This document shows positions 1 through 8,428 of a stretch of 64,000 nt of DNA, in pieces. Source of the DNA: Bacillus sp. FJAT-27916 (GTDB taxonomy: Bacteria; Bacillota; Bacilli; Bacillales; Pradoshiaceae); the NCBI RefSeq assembly GCF_001183965.1, contig NZ_LFZV01000001.1, positions 3,067,263-3,131,262 on the forward strand. Reading direction: 5' to 3'. Position 1 is the first letter of the stretch, and each line of letters opens with the position of its first letter. Made by a program: the position numbers and the translations under genes. The notes beneath the pieces were generated by a model, which did no database searches, was not told the origin of the DNA, and saw nothing but the letters and a program-made list of their open reading frames with translations.

Positions 1-1199
1 ACCAATAGGTATAGGGCTTTGTGTAATATTGGACTTTTCGAGATACGCCAATAGCCTTTCCGACTGTTCCCCCATTCATAAGCTTTTCCTTTCGGAACAC
101 CTAGGTTCATGAGGTACCTTATCTTATCCTTTGGGTTCTTCCAGTTCTTCCACAAGCACATTCGCAACCTTCTGCGTATCCATTTATCCAACAATCCAAA
201 AATAGCCTTCGTATCGGCTAACGCGAAGTATCCACACCATCCGGTTAGATACTGGTTCAGTTTCTGAATCCGGTATTCCATTGGGTAAGGCATCTTCCTG
301 GAAGTGATTTTCCGGACCTTCTCCTTCATTCGCTGGATGCTCGCTTTTGCGATGCGAATTTTTGGCTCTTTCGTCGATGCGAAAGTAAACCCCAGAAACT
401 TACGTTTCCAAGGTCGGCCTACCGCTGACTTCTTCTCATTCACTTTCAATCGGAGCTTCCCCTCAATGAGTCGTTGAATGCTGGCCAAGGTTCGTTCACC
501 TGCACGCTTGGATTTCACGTAGATATTGCAATCATCCGCATAGCGTACGAATCGATGTTCCCGGCTTTCTAATTCTTTATCCAATTCATCTAGGACAATA
601 TTTGAAAGTAAGGGGCTTAGGGGACCTCCCTGAGGAGTTCCTTTCTCCATACTGGTAACCACTCCATTGATCATCACTCCAGCTTGTAAATACCGGCGAA
701 TTAGTTTCAATAGAGGTTTCTCATCGATTCTCTTTGCCAACGTGCTCATTAGTCGGTCATGATTGACCTTGTCAAAGAACTTCTCCAAGTCCATGTCTAC
801 TACCCATCTGTATCCTTCTTGGATGTAGCCCTTCGCCTTCCGTACAGCGTCATGGGCACTCCGGTTTGGTCGGAAGCCATAACTATGTTCGGAGAACATG
901 GGGTCGTATATCTTCGATACCACTTGGGCTATCGCCTGTTGAATCAAACGGTCTGTCACGGTAGGGATTCCCAGTAGCCGGAAGCCGCCATCAGGTTTCG
1001 GGATTTCGACTCTTCGGACTGGCATCGGTTCGTAGGTTCCCTCCAGAATAGCTTCTCTGATGGAAGACCAATTTTCGACTAAGTGCTGACGTAGGTTTTG
1101 TACGGGCATCTTATCTACTCCATGACTTCCTTTATTCTTTTCGACTCGCTTTAATGCGAGAAGCATATTCTCCCGTGACAGGATTTGATTCAAAAGCAT
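1..1199 (-). CDS. ltrA: Group II intron reverse transcriptase/maturase (partial, C-terminus beyond window)
   Basis: The frame is open from an ATG at 1199 (preceded by AAGGAAG) to the window edge, giving 399 visible residues. It starts MLLNQILSRENMLLALKRVE. The reverse-transcriptase palm is clear: a GTPQGGP block near residues 187-193 and the catalytic YADD at 220-223. A thumb/maturase region follows, with an RPWKRKFLGFTF-like segment. No HNH endonuclease domain is seen up to the edge, which fits class C proteins of about 420 residues. The protein would splice its host RNA and reverse-transcribe it at the target. No frameshift or stop is seen. Confidence 0.93.
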   Translation of the reverse strand, partial: MLLNQILSRENMLLALKRVEKNKGSHGVDKMPVQNLRQHLVENWSSIREAILEGTYEPMPVRRVEIPKPDGGFRLLGIPTVTDRLIQQAIAQVVSKIYDPMFSEHSYGFRPNRSAHDAVRKAKGYIQEGYRWVVDMDLEKFFDKVNHDRLMSTLAKRIDEKPLLKLIRRYLQAGVMINGVVTSMEKGTPQGGPLSPLLSNIVLDELDKELESREHRFVRYADDCNIYVKSKRAGERTLASIQRLIEGKLRLKVNEKKSAVGRPWKRKFLGFTFASTKEPKIRIAKASIQRMKEKVRKITSRKMPYPMEYRIQKLNQYLTGWCGYFALADTKAIFGLLDKWIRRRLRMCLWKNWKNPKDKIRYLMNLGVPKGKAYEWGNSRKGYWRISKSPILHKALYLL

Positions 1200-1750
1200 C
1201 TCGTTTCTTCCTTCCGTGAATAGCTTATCTTCTTATGCCAGCCGTCACTCCATCCTCCGGGAAGTCCCCTGCGGGATTCACCGCATCCTTCTTCTCGTGA
1301 GGTCTCTTACGTTTTCTATGGTCATCATGACAGACTGAATGCCAAGGGCTATTCTCTCTTGATTGTTCGGTCCTTCCGAATCGTTCTAGACCGATTCGTA
1401 CTATGACCTCAGCTGACTTCTGATGGTTCAGCTGCCTATCACTAGACAGGTTATGAAGGGTACTTCACATCTCCATCAGACCTCCCCGGGTAAGGGCGCA
1501 CGCTTTCTCTCCATGTCCCCACTGCATTTACTCTCTATCACCTTCGGCAGTAAGAGCTTTGTTTTGTTTAGCAAACTCACTCAATGACAGCTAGCCTTGT
1601 ATGCAGTTCGTGTTCCTTGGGGCGGAGATTTGCCTCCAACTTCCTTCAGATTCCGCGTCACCACGGACACCCTTGTCTTTGGCTAACCCCTACTACTGCC
1701 TTCGAGGCTCGGGACTTTCACCCTAAAGCTTACACCCATGCCGGGCACAC
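1200..1750 (-). ncRNA. Group II intron 5' ribozyme domains (I-III and start of IV)
   Basis: This 551-nt stretch has no gene. On the minus strand it starts GTGTGCCCGGCATGGG and contains many short self-complementary blocks, as expected for intron domain I. The short frames in it (for example 1584-1850 on plus) are shadows of structured RNA. Domain boundaries were not drawn because that needs covariance folding. Confidence 0.75.
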
Positions 1751-1753
1751 TAA

Positions 1754-1791
1754 AGAAAGGGCGCAAGGAAATTTCCTTGCGTCCCTTTTCT
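1754..1791 (-). terminator. Terminator of the exopolysaccharide operon and intron target site
   Basis: GGG (1759-1761) pairs with CCC (1783-1785), and CGCAAGGAAA (1762-1771) with TTTCCTTGCG (1772-1781), with a single bulge. On the minus strand TTTCTTTA follows, and the intron starts immediately after it. The hairpin lies directly behind the stop codon of the glycosyltransferase gene (1792). A-rich sequence on the other flank makes it potentially bidirectional. Confidence 0.85.
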
Positions 1792-2925
1792 TCACTTCAC
1801 CTTCGATACAGGTGCTGTCTCCTCATTTTGAACCATCTCATACATGCTGATGAATTTATCCACAATAGCTCCCCATGAATGTTGTCTAGCTGTCTCTACA
1901 CCTGCGAACCTGACAGAATCATGCGCCCCGCTCCGAAGAACTTGCTTAATCTTCTCTGCCGCTGAATCCATATCCTCAAAATCAACCAAATAACCATTCT
2001 TCCCATCTGATACCATCTTTTTGAAGGAAGGAATCTGGCTCAGGAAGGCTGTACGTCCACCAGCCATAGCTTCTAAAGAAGATAGACCGAATCCTTCATA
2101 CTCAGAAGCTGAAATAAAATAGGCTGCCTCGGCCATTTCCTTTAATAGATTCTCCTCTGATAGAGCCTCACAGATGGTCACATGATGTCCAATATCATAA
2201 CGCTCAATCAAGTTCAGGAATTCCCCCTTCAAATGATCATAGTCCCTTCCAACAACCGATAGATGAACATCTGGAAATTCTGTTTTTAAGCGGGCAACCA
2301 GATCAAGCAGCTTATCAATCCGCTTATTTTTAGAAAATCTGCCGACAAAGATAAAGCGGTTCTTTCTTCCCTTTTCCTGTGCAACCGTATGATAGTGGTC
2401 GAAGTTAATTCCATTCTCGATTAACTCAATTCGCTCGGGTGAAATCGGCTTAAATGTTTCATAATCAGGCTCACTGTCTGCCACAATCCAGCTCATGTTC
2501 CTCAGACTCATCTTTGTGAAGGTATGGAAATGGAGTTTCTTATATAAATAGAATTTTTTCGTGTGAAAGAAACCTCCATGTGTAGATAAAATCATGGGCT
2601 TTTTATGAATCAGCTTCAAGCCAGCTAGATAATCCAGCAGGAAATCAACGCCATGTATATGAATTAAATCAAATTCTGATAAGTAGTTAACAGCCGATAA
2701 AGCAATAGGATAGCGCCGAGATCCAAAATAGGGGATTCTCCTTACCGCTATGCCATTGATGATTTCGGCCTCCGGGAATCTTTCTCCATTGGAGAAATCA
2801 GCATTTAACGTTAATACCTCTGATTCAATGCCTTTTTCCTTCAAGTGAACAGCTAAGTTTTCCACGAAATTTTCCATCCCGCCAATTACCGGCTTGTATT
2901 GCCTGATTACATGAAGAATTCTCAT
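1792..2925 (-). CDS. Glycosyltransferase family 4, exopolysaccharide synthesis
   Basis: This 377-residue GT-B enzyme probably adds a sugar to the lipid-linked repeat unit on the cytoplasmic face. The N-terminal domain has the GGMENFVENLA acceptor-side motif (residues 15-25). The C-terminal domain has FVGRFSKNKRID (193-204) and an E-x7-E motif (E277 and E285) in SEYEGFGLSSLE, typical of retaining family 4 enzymes. It is the last gene of the EPS operon, 18 bp after the dehydrogenase-like gene, and its stop abuts the terminator. Donor and linkage cannot be told from sequence. Confidence 0.9.
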   Translation of the reverse strand: MRILHVIRQYKPVIGGMENFVENLAVHLKEKGIESEVLTLNADFSNGERFPEAEIINGIAVRRIPYFGSRRYPIALSAVNYLSEFDLIHIHGVDFLLDYLAGLKLIHKKPMILSTHGGFFHTKKFYLYKKLHFHTFTKMSLRNMSWIVADSEPDYETFKPISPERIELIENGINFDHYHTVAQEKGRKNRFIFVGRFSKNKRIDKLLDLVARLKTEFPDVHLSVVGRDYDHLKGEFLNLIERYDIGHHVTICEALSEENLLKEMAEAAYFISASEYEGFGLSSLEAMAGGRTAFLSQIPSFKKMVSDGKNGYLVDFEDMDSAAEKIKQVLRSGAHDSVRFAGVETARQHSWGAIVDKFISMYEMVQNEETAPVSKVK

Positions 2926-2943
2926 GATTCACTTCCTCTATCA

Positions 2944-4113
2944 TTAAATTCCCTGAGGCATAAGCGCTTGCTCCTTCGTTGACATCCATGCTCTATAGGC
3001 GAGACTATCTGGAATATCGACATCAGCAAATGTCAGCATCTCCCCCTCCTCAACCGGTCTGATTATAGTAGCCAGATCAAGCAGTCCAATCGGGATATGG
3101 TTAGGCTTATCGTTAATCTTCACTGCTCTCCCTCTAACTTCAAAGCTTCCAATTCCACGCTTAATCGGCGTTCCTGCAGCAAGGTCTTTCTTTGCCACCG
3201 CTCCCATGCTATAAGAAGGGGCGCTTGTATTATTCAATAAAATCTCTTTTCTTTCTATTACTCGCCTGATTGTCTTGACGACTTCCAGATGGCATAAATG
3301 AAACGGCATAATCAATGTATAGTACGGTCCTTCCCCAAGCTTCATATAGTGAAGAGCATCCCTTTGCCCTTCGCCATCAAGATGTCTTGCTGTTACAAAC
3401 ACCCCAGCAGGCGCTTTAGCAGAAAGAACGTAATCACTGATTGGATAACCGAATTCTTCCGCCCTCATAGCCAATACATTAGCTCCAGCTAGTAAATCCT
3501 CAGCAGCTATTCCACTGATCCCGCTTGGCAGAAGCTTTGTTTGAAAGGCATTCGCTACCAGAGTCTGCTCAAATTCGACTTTTGTTCCGTCCGTAAAGGA
3601 GGTGACCATCTCAAGGCTAATCTTATTTCTCTTCGACCAATAAAGCATATCTTCAAAGGATGGGTTAGGATTTAAGAATCCCTTAATATTTCCATACACA
3701 AGCGGTTCAAACCCCATTTGCAGAGCATTCTCACGCAAGGCAGCAATGCACCCAGGCTGGTCTCCTTCCGCTTCTGTAATAAATCCTTTTCCAGCAAAGT
3801 ACGAGCCAGTCGTTACCTGAAGCTCTGTATTCATGGTCACAACCGGAAGACCGGCCTCCATTACCTTTGCAATCATTTCTGTTCCGAATAACACATCTCC
3901 CGTGCATTCAACAATAATATCTGAGTGTTCAATACAATCCTCGATGGAATTTGTTAATAAATGAGGATAAGGAAAGTCGCCCCGCCTATCCAGCCTGGTT
4001 CTTGTCATGACTTTAACAACCTCTAAATCTTGGCACAGGTTTAATGCCTTCACTAATCCTTTTCCAATAAAACCGCTCCCGATTATCCCCACTCTTTGTT
4101 TGATCTTTATCAT
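2944..4113 (-). CDS. NAD(P)-dependent oxidoreductase with C-terminal SAF domain (homoserine dehydrogenase-like)
   Basis: The 389-residue protein opens with a Rossmann fold, VGIIGSGFIGKGL near residues 8-20, and looks like the family annotated as predicted homoserine dehydrogenase with a C-terminal SAF domain. The C-terminal third (AVAKKDLAAGTPIKRGIG) is the SAF part. The ATG overlaps the stop of the polymerase gene by 4 bp, so the two are translationally coupled. Members of this family occur in surface-polysaccharide loci, where they may make an unusual sugar substituent; the substrate here is unknown. A role in amino-acid synthesis is less likely in this context. Confidence 0.75.
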   Translation of the reverse strand: MIKIKQRVGIIGSGFIGKGLVKALNLCQDLEVVKVMTRTRLDRRGDFPYPHLLTNSIEDCIEHSDIIVECTGDVLFGTEMIAKVMEAGLPVVTMNTELQVTTGSYFAGKGFITEAEGDQPGCIAALRENALQMGFEPLVYGNIKGFLNPNPSFEDMLYWSKRNKISLEMVTSFTDGTKVEFEQTLVANAFQTKLLPSGISGIAAEDLLAGANVLAMRAEEFGYPISDYVLSAKAPAGVFVTARHLDGEGQRDALHYMKLGEGPYYTLIMPFHLCHLEVVKTIRRVIERKEILLNNTSAPSYSMGAVAKKDLAAGTPIKRGIGSFEVRGRAVKINDKPNHIPIGLLDLATIIRPVEEGEMLTFADVDIPDSLAYRAWMSTKEQALMPQGI

Positions 4114-5543
4114 GACCGTTCTCCCCTCGGTATAGACTTTAGAGTTTGTTTTTCTTTTCTTATCAAAAGGAAGTAGCTTGTAATTAATGCTGCATGAAAC
4201 CAGACAAATCCCATTCTAAATCCATTATTAAAATTAAAATCTACGAGTATAAACAGACTGGCTGCCAAGAATCCGAGAGGAATAAAATTGGATTTATCAT
4301 AAACCGAAAGAATCATCCAGGTGATTCTTCCAAGAATCAAAAGGAAGATGGCAAGCCCGATTATTCCGGTATCAAACAAGACCGTCAAGAATAAATTTGC
4401 ATTCCCCTTACCTGCATTGAGCTCTCCTCCATATATATATTCCTGTCTGATATCATCCCTCATGGACAATTCAGCCATCCCGCCGCTCCCATTGCCGACA
4501 ATAGGGTGCTTCGGGATATAATCCAGCATTAACTGGATGGAGGCAAAACGGCTATCTGCAGCCCCTTGGTCTGTCTCAAGGCTTGTGCTTGGATGAAAGC
4601 GGTCATAGACCTTCATAAAGATTCCTTGGTTCACGATAAAAAGCATGATAGCTGACAAAATCAAAATGACTGCAGAGGAAGCAAAGAGCTTAATTGCCCT
4701 CATATTCTTCGTAATGATAAAGATGGCAATTACGGCGACCGCCAAGGAAAGAATACTTGCCCTCGCCATACTGATGAACACACCTATGAAACTCATGAAC
4801 ATGCCAATCAGGATAAACATCGGCGGAAATAAGCGCGTATTCCTGCTTAAATACATCACCACAAACCAGACAGCGGTATATCCTGCAAATAAGCCATACC
4901 AGTCGGGCTCATGGGCAAAGGATGATGGACGCGGAATGCCGATTTCCTCATAATGACTCAGCCCGAATTCAAATCCCAAAAAGAAGCCAATCCATTGCAG
5001 TATCCCGACAGCTGTTACAATAATTCCGGATACCAATGTGTACTTCAAAGCTTTATCAAAGAAATCAAGACCTTTATTGTAAATACATTGAACAGATATG
5101 AAATAAAACAGATTCAAAAATAGCTGACCAACGACTGATTCCCAAAAATCTCCCACGCTGATCAAATGTCCTATACTGAAGAAGTAGCTGAATACCCACA
5201 GATTAATCAGGATAAATAAGGGAGTCTTATATAGTTCCCTTTTAGAAAGCAGGAACTCTATCGTAAATTTAAGAAAGAGCGCTAAGAACAATATTTGAAA
5301 GATTCGTATATAAGAGCCTTGGAAGGTAATAAATGAACGATCAATAAAGATACTTAGTGCAATAAAAAGAAAGACTCTTTCTACAGTTAAAGGAAAGAAA
5401 AAGATAACGGCAATAATGATTAAGATGATAGGAAGATAGGCAAGCGGGAGGGCGGCGAACGCCCCCACCGCCAAAGCTAAGATAGCTGCGATTGCCGTTT
5501 GAACATATTGCCGTTTTTGATTATTCCAAAGCAGACTATTCAC
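4110..5543 (-). CDS. O-antigen ligase/Wzy-type polysaccharide polymerase
   Basis: The 477-residue protein is almost wholly hydrophobic, with about ten to twelve membrane segments. A large extracytoplasmic loop in the second half contains HPIVGNGSGGM, as in the Wzy_C/O-antigen ligase family. It probably polymerises flipped repeat units on the outer face of the membrane. The start is GTG, preceded by AAGGAGAGG. A 97-bp gap separates it from the upstream beta-helix gene. Polymerases of this type are poorly conserved, so the call rests on topology, the loop motif and operon context. Confidence 0.82.
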   Translation of the reverse strand: MNSLLWNNQKRQYVQTAIAAILALAVGAFAALPLAYLPIILIIIAVIFFFPLTVERVFLFIALSIFIDRSFITFQGSYIRIFQILFLALFLKFTIEFLLSKRELYKTPLFILINLWVFSYFFSIGHLISVGDFWESVVGQLFLNLFYFISVQCIYNKGLDFFDKALKYTLVSGIIVTAVGILQWIGFFLGFEFGLSHYEEIGIPRPSSFAHEPDWYGLFAGYTAVWFVVMYLSRNTRLFPPMFILIGMFMSFIGVFISMARASILSLAVAVIAIFIITKNMRAIKLFASSAVILILSAIMLFIVNQGIFMKVYDRFHPSTSLETDQGAADSRFASIQLMLDYIPKHPIVGNGSGGMAELSMRDDIRQEYIYGGELNAGKGNANLFLTVLFDTGIIGLAIFLLILGRITWMILSVYDKSNFIPLGFLAASLFILVDFNFNNGFRMGFVWFHAALITSYFLLIRKEKQTLKSIPRGERS

Positions 5544-5640
5544 GTTTCCTCTCCTTTCGACTTCTTCACAGGGATTTTTTTTTGGTCATTCGTGGGTTTC
5601 TTCACAGGCTGCTCTTCAAAAAGACAGATTGACATGATTC

Positions 5641-7311
5641 TTACTCAACATAATCACCCGTTGCATCACTTAATGCTGGTGTCACCCCAACAAATACAGC
5701 TCCTTGCTGGTTTACCTGTCCAGTCGTTTCAGCAATGTGCAAATAATATTTCTGTGTCGGAACCTTTTGGCTGTCTTCATATGTATTTTGTTTAAGCAGG
5801 CCATTGCCGACATTGAACAGAATGATTGCAGAACGATTTTTCCTATCCTTTGATTTCTGTCCATTCCCAATCAGCTGATTCCCTTCAAGGGTGAAATCCT
5901 CTTGGCTGTATAGATCAATTCCAGCCAATCCGTTATCCTTAATAAGGTTGTCTTTAACCTCGAGACCTCTGCTCATGACATCTAAATTAGCAATAACTAA
6001 TCCTGCGGAAAGATTATGATTGATTTCATTGCTTTTTACGACTATGCCTTCTGCCTTATATCCCTGTAGATGGATTCCCTCCATTCTTCCGCTAGAAATC
6101 TTATTTCCTTGAATGGTTAGATAATTGTAATAGCGAATTCCTTCTGGAAAGTCGCCTGTTTCTTCACCAATGACAGAGGCCTGAATAAATAACCCCTTCC
6201 CCCTGCTGCCAGTGATTTCATTGTTTTCTATGGTCGTATTATTCATGCCAGTGACATAAATGGCATTTGCCTCTCCAGTTTTATAGGTTTGCTCGACGAC
6301 ATTATTAACAACTTTTACATTGGCAGATTGGTTCTTCCATCCTTCCACAAATATGCCGTCTCCACCGTATCCGCCGGTCTTTCCATACCCTCTTATGATA
6401 TTATTCTCAATCACCCCATCACTGACTGTTCGAAACGCCACCCCTGCATTCCGTGAACCGATTACCTCGTTATTCCTTACCGTAATATTGACATGCTGCT
6501 CATCGCCATCCTCAACTAAATGACCAACTTCAATGCCAAAATCTCCTGCATCCTTAACCACATTATCTTCAATGATGACATTCCGGCTTGACTTTCCTTC
6601 CTGATAGCTGATGAATATCCCATTTTGATGATCCGTATGATCAATTTCATTCTGGATGATTTGAACATTTTCTGTTTTCTGCAAGCCAATAATTCCATTA
6701 GAACCTCCATCTACAATCTTTGAGTCCTTCACTGTGCCATTTTTTGAATTGAAGAGCATGATGGAAGCACTTGGCGACCGAAGAACTTCTACTCGGCTGA
6801 TTTCGAATGTATCAACAAATTGAAGAATAAGAGTATGTGAATATGAATCATTGATTTGTGCTCTGCGCTTGTCTTTCTCTCCATCAAATGTGAGATCACT
6901 AATCTGGATATTCTGAGCATTTGGCTCTGTCATTAATATAGATGAATCATCTTCGCTCCCTTTGCTTTTCTCCAAATTTAAACGAAGGATCGATTCACCC
7001 ATCCCTGCACCCTTCAGATGAACATTCGACTTCAAAATAATAGGTTCATCTACCACATACATGCCCTTTGGAACAGCTACAATGCCGCCGCCATTGATAC
7101 TCGCTTGATCAATCTCACTCTGAAGATCAATGGTCTTAGCTAATACTTCTTCAACCGGCTTACGAATAGAAGGCAGAACTGTCGGCTCATCAGCCGGCTT
7201 CAATTTAATAGCAAGTACAGAAAGGAGTCCCATAAAAATCAAGATTGCCAGCCAAAATTTTGTGTCCTTCAAAAGAGAAGTCAAGCGGACTTGCATGATT
7301 ATTGGAATCAT
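5641..7311 (-). CDS. Membrane-anchored right-handed beta-helix protein (pectate-lyase-like fold)
   Basis: The 556-residue protein has a short cytoplasmic start, one membrane segment (about residues 17-34) and a long extracytoplasmic region of repeated beta-helix rungs rich in N-N-x-I and VEVxxN patterns. The first rung (GGGIVAVPKGMYVVDEP) is typical of pectate-lyase-3/NosD-like folds. Such proteins in polysaccharide loci act as lyases, epimerases or hydrolases on the nascent polymer; no catalytic residues were assigned. The ATG at 7311 has AAGGAG overlapping the stop of the SinR-like gene 4 bp upstream, so translation is coupled to the regulator. Confidence 0.8.
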   Translation of the reverse strand: MIPIIMQVRLTSLLKDTKFWLAILIFMGLLSVLAIKLKPADEPTVLPSIRKPVEEVLAKTIDLQSEIDQASINGGGIVAVPKGMYVVDEPIILKSNVHLKGAGMGESILRLNLEKSKGSEDDSSILMTEPNAQNIQISDLTFDGEKDKRRAQINDSYSHTLILQFVDTFEISRVEVLRSPSASIMLFNSKNGTVKDSKIVDGGSNGIIGLQKTENVQIIQNEIDHTDHQNGIFISYQEGKSSRNVIIEDNVVKDAGDFGIEVGHLVEDGDEQHVNITVRNNEVIGSRNAGVAFRTVSDGVIENNIIRGYGKTGGYGGDGIFVEGWKNQSANVKVVNNVVEQTYKTGEANAIYVTGMNNTTIENNEITGSRGKGLFIQASVIGEETGDFPEGIRYYNYLTIQGNKISSGRMEGIHLQGYKAEGIVVKSNEINHNLSAGLVIANLDVMSRGLEVKDNLIKDNGLAGIDLYSQEDFTLEGNQLIGNGQKSKDRKNRSAIILFNVGNGLLKQNTYEDSQKVPTQKYYLHIAETTGQVNQQGAVFVGVTPALSDATGDYVE

Positions 7312-7315
7312 TGGT

Positions 7316-7645
7316 TTACTCCTTTTTACTCGATCGCCATTTAATAAATTCTATTAAATCACTGTATTCTTTCAGCTGAGCTTGATTGATTCCCTCCTTA
7401 AGAGCGAGCCTTTCAAGATCGGTTTGTTCATTATCTTTTTCGACATCCTTATTCATCGATATTAAAACCTGTGGAGTAATATCAAGAACACCAGCAATTT
7501 TCGTCAGTATTTCAAGACTCGGGTTGGTCATCTTATCTCGCTCGATATTGCTTAAATAAGATTTTGCTACTCCTGACCTTGCAGCCAATTCTGACAAAGA
7601 GAGCCCCCTCTCCTCTCTCAACTCCTTTAGTCTCTTTCCAAACAT
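7316..7645 (-). CDS. sinR: SinR-like transcriptional repressor
   Basis: The 109-residue protein has an N-terminal XRE helix-turn-helix (residues 5-60). Its recognition segment SGVAKSYLSNIERDKMTNPS is nearly that of B. subtilis SinR (GVAKSYLSSIER...TNPS). The C-terminal part (KEGINQAQLKEYSDLIEFIKWRSSKKE) matches the SinR tetramerisation/SinI-binding domain. In B. subtilis SinR represses biofilm matrix operons. Here the gene lies inside the EPS operon, between the acyltransferase and beta-helix genes, with its own GGAGG. No sinI-like gene is in the window. SlrR-type activity is the main alternative. Confidence 0.88.
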   Translation of the reverse strand: MFGKRLKELREERGLSLSELAARSGVAKSYLSNIERDKMTNPSLEILTKIAGVLDITPQVLISMNKDVEKDNEQTDLERLALKEGINQAQLKEYSDLIEFIKWRSSKKE

Positions 7646-7714
7646 CGCTCCTCCTTATCTAGGGCTTTTTGCCTTAGATGACTTTCCTCTCTCTTACCCT
7701 TGTTAAATTTTCAA

Positions 7715-8344
7715 TTATGCCTCCATTGCGATCTTACTTTCCAGCAGGTCTGCAGGAGTAATAGCTCCACACAAATGTTTCTTCAGCCATTCTTCACTTT
7801 TCTTGAAAAGTCCCAATTGGAGAAGCTGTTCAATGGTTTGTTCATCGAAACGGTATTTAATTACTTTTGCCGGTACTCCCCCCACAATGGCATATGGAGG
7901 GACATCCCTCGTAACGACGGAACCAGCTGCACATATAGCGCCTTCGCCTATTTCAATACCGTTCATAACGTATACATTGGCTCCCAGCCAAACATTATCC
8001 CCCATTTTCACTTGCGCGAATTCTTCATAATAGTCTCGGTCCACCCAGTTGATGTTATTAACAACCTTAGAAGTGGAATAGAAAATAGGAGAAGTGGCAA
8101 CAAAGTCTATAGGATGGCTGCCTAGCCCAATCATGGTACCAGGTCCGATAGAACAAAACGAACCTATACTGGCATACATAACATGACAGTTTGCCGAGAA
8201 ATACGTGTAATCACCCACATCTGAATTCGAGATTCTCGTATAAAAATTCAAGGCACAATTCTTCCCCACCTTCGTTGTCGCTGGATCAACCTCCACATAA
8301 GGTCCAATAAATACCGACTTATTACTTTTCTTAAATGCGTGCAC
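7715..8344 (-). CDS. Left-handed beta-helix acyltransferase (CatB/NeuD-type O-acetyltransferase)
   Basis: The 209-residue protein carries hexapeptide repeats through the middle (IGSFCSIGPGTMIGLG, VKMGDNVWLGANVYVMNG, IGEGAICAAGSVVTRDVPPYAIVGGVPAK), the signature of trimeric acyl-CoA-dependent acyltransferases. The HP motif in GLGSHPID is the usual catalytic histidine region. It probably acetylates a sugar of the exopolysaccharide or its precursor. The GTG start at 8344 has AGAGGGG eight bases upstream. It is co-oriented with the glycosyltransferases upstream and the SinR-like gene downstream. Confidence 0.87.
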   Translation of the reverse strand: MHAFKKSNKSVFIGPYVEVDPATTKVGKNCALNFYTRISNSDVGDYTYFSANCHVMYASIGSFCSIGPGTMIGLGSHPIDFVATSPIFYSTSKVVNNINWVDRDYYEEFAQVKMGDNVWLGANVYVMNGIEIGEGAICAAGSVVTRDVPPYAIVGGVPAKVIKYRFDEQTIEQLLQLGLFKKSEEWLKKHLCGAITPADLLESKIAMEA

Positions 8345-8428
8345 TCTAATTCCCCTCTTAAGAGCATGAGGAATGAGACCATTTAAATACTTGATAATAA
8401 GCTCCTCCTTTATACCGGATAACCTTCG

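Larger units (their letters stand above)
1..1750 (-). mobile_element. Group II intron (bacterial class C type), 5' portion; 3' end lies outside the window
   Basis: Read on the minus strand, the element begins at 1750 with GTGTG, which fits the GUGYG 5' end of group II introns. About 550 nt of structured RNA follow, then the intron-encoded reverse transcriptase. The 5' end abuts the terminator hairpin of the upstream glycosyltransferase gene, separated only by its T-rich tail. Insertion behind a rho-independent terminator on the same strand is the known target preference of group IIC introns, and the encoded protein resembles the GsI-IIC type. Domains V and VI and the 3' junction lie beyond position 1, so intactness cannot be judged. 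Confidence 0.88.

Noticed and set aside
759-1850. Short plus-strand frames (759-977 and 1584-1850)
   Set aside because: They are antisense to the intron reverse transcriptase and ribozyme domains, and have no ribosome sites.
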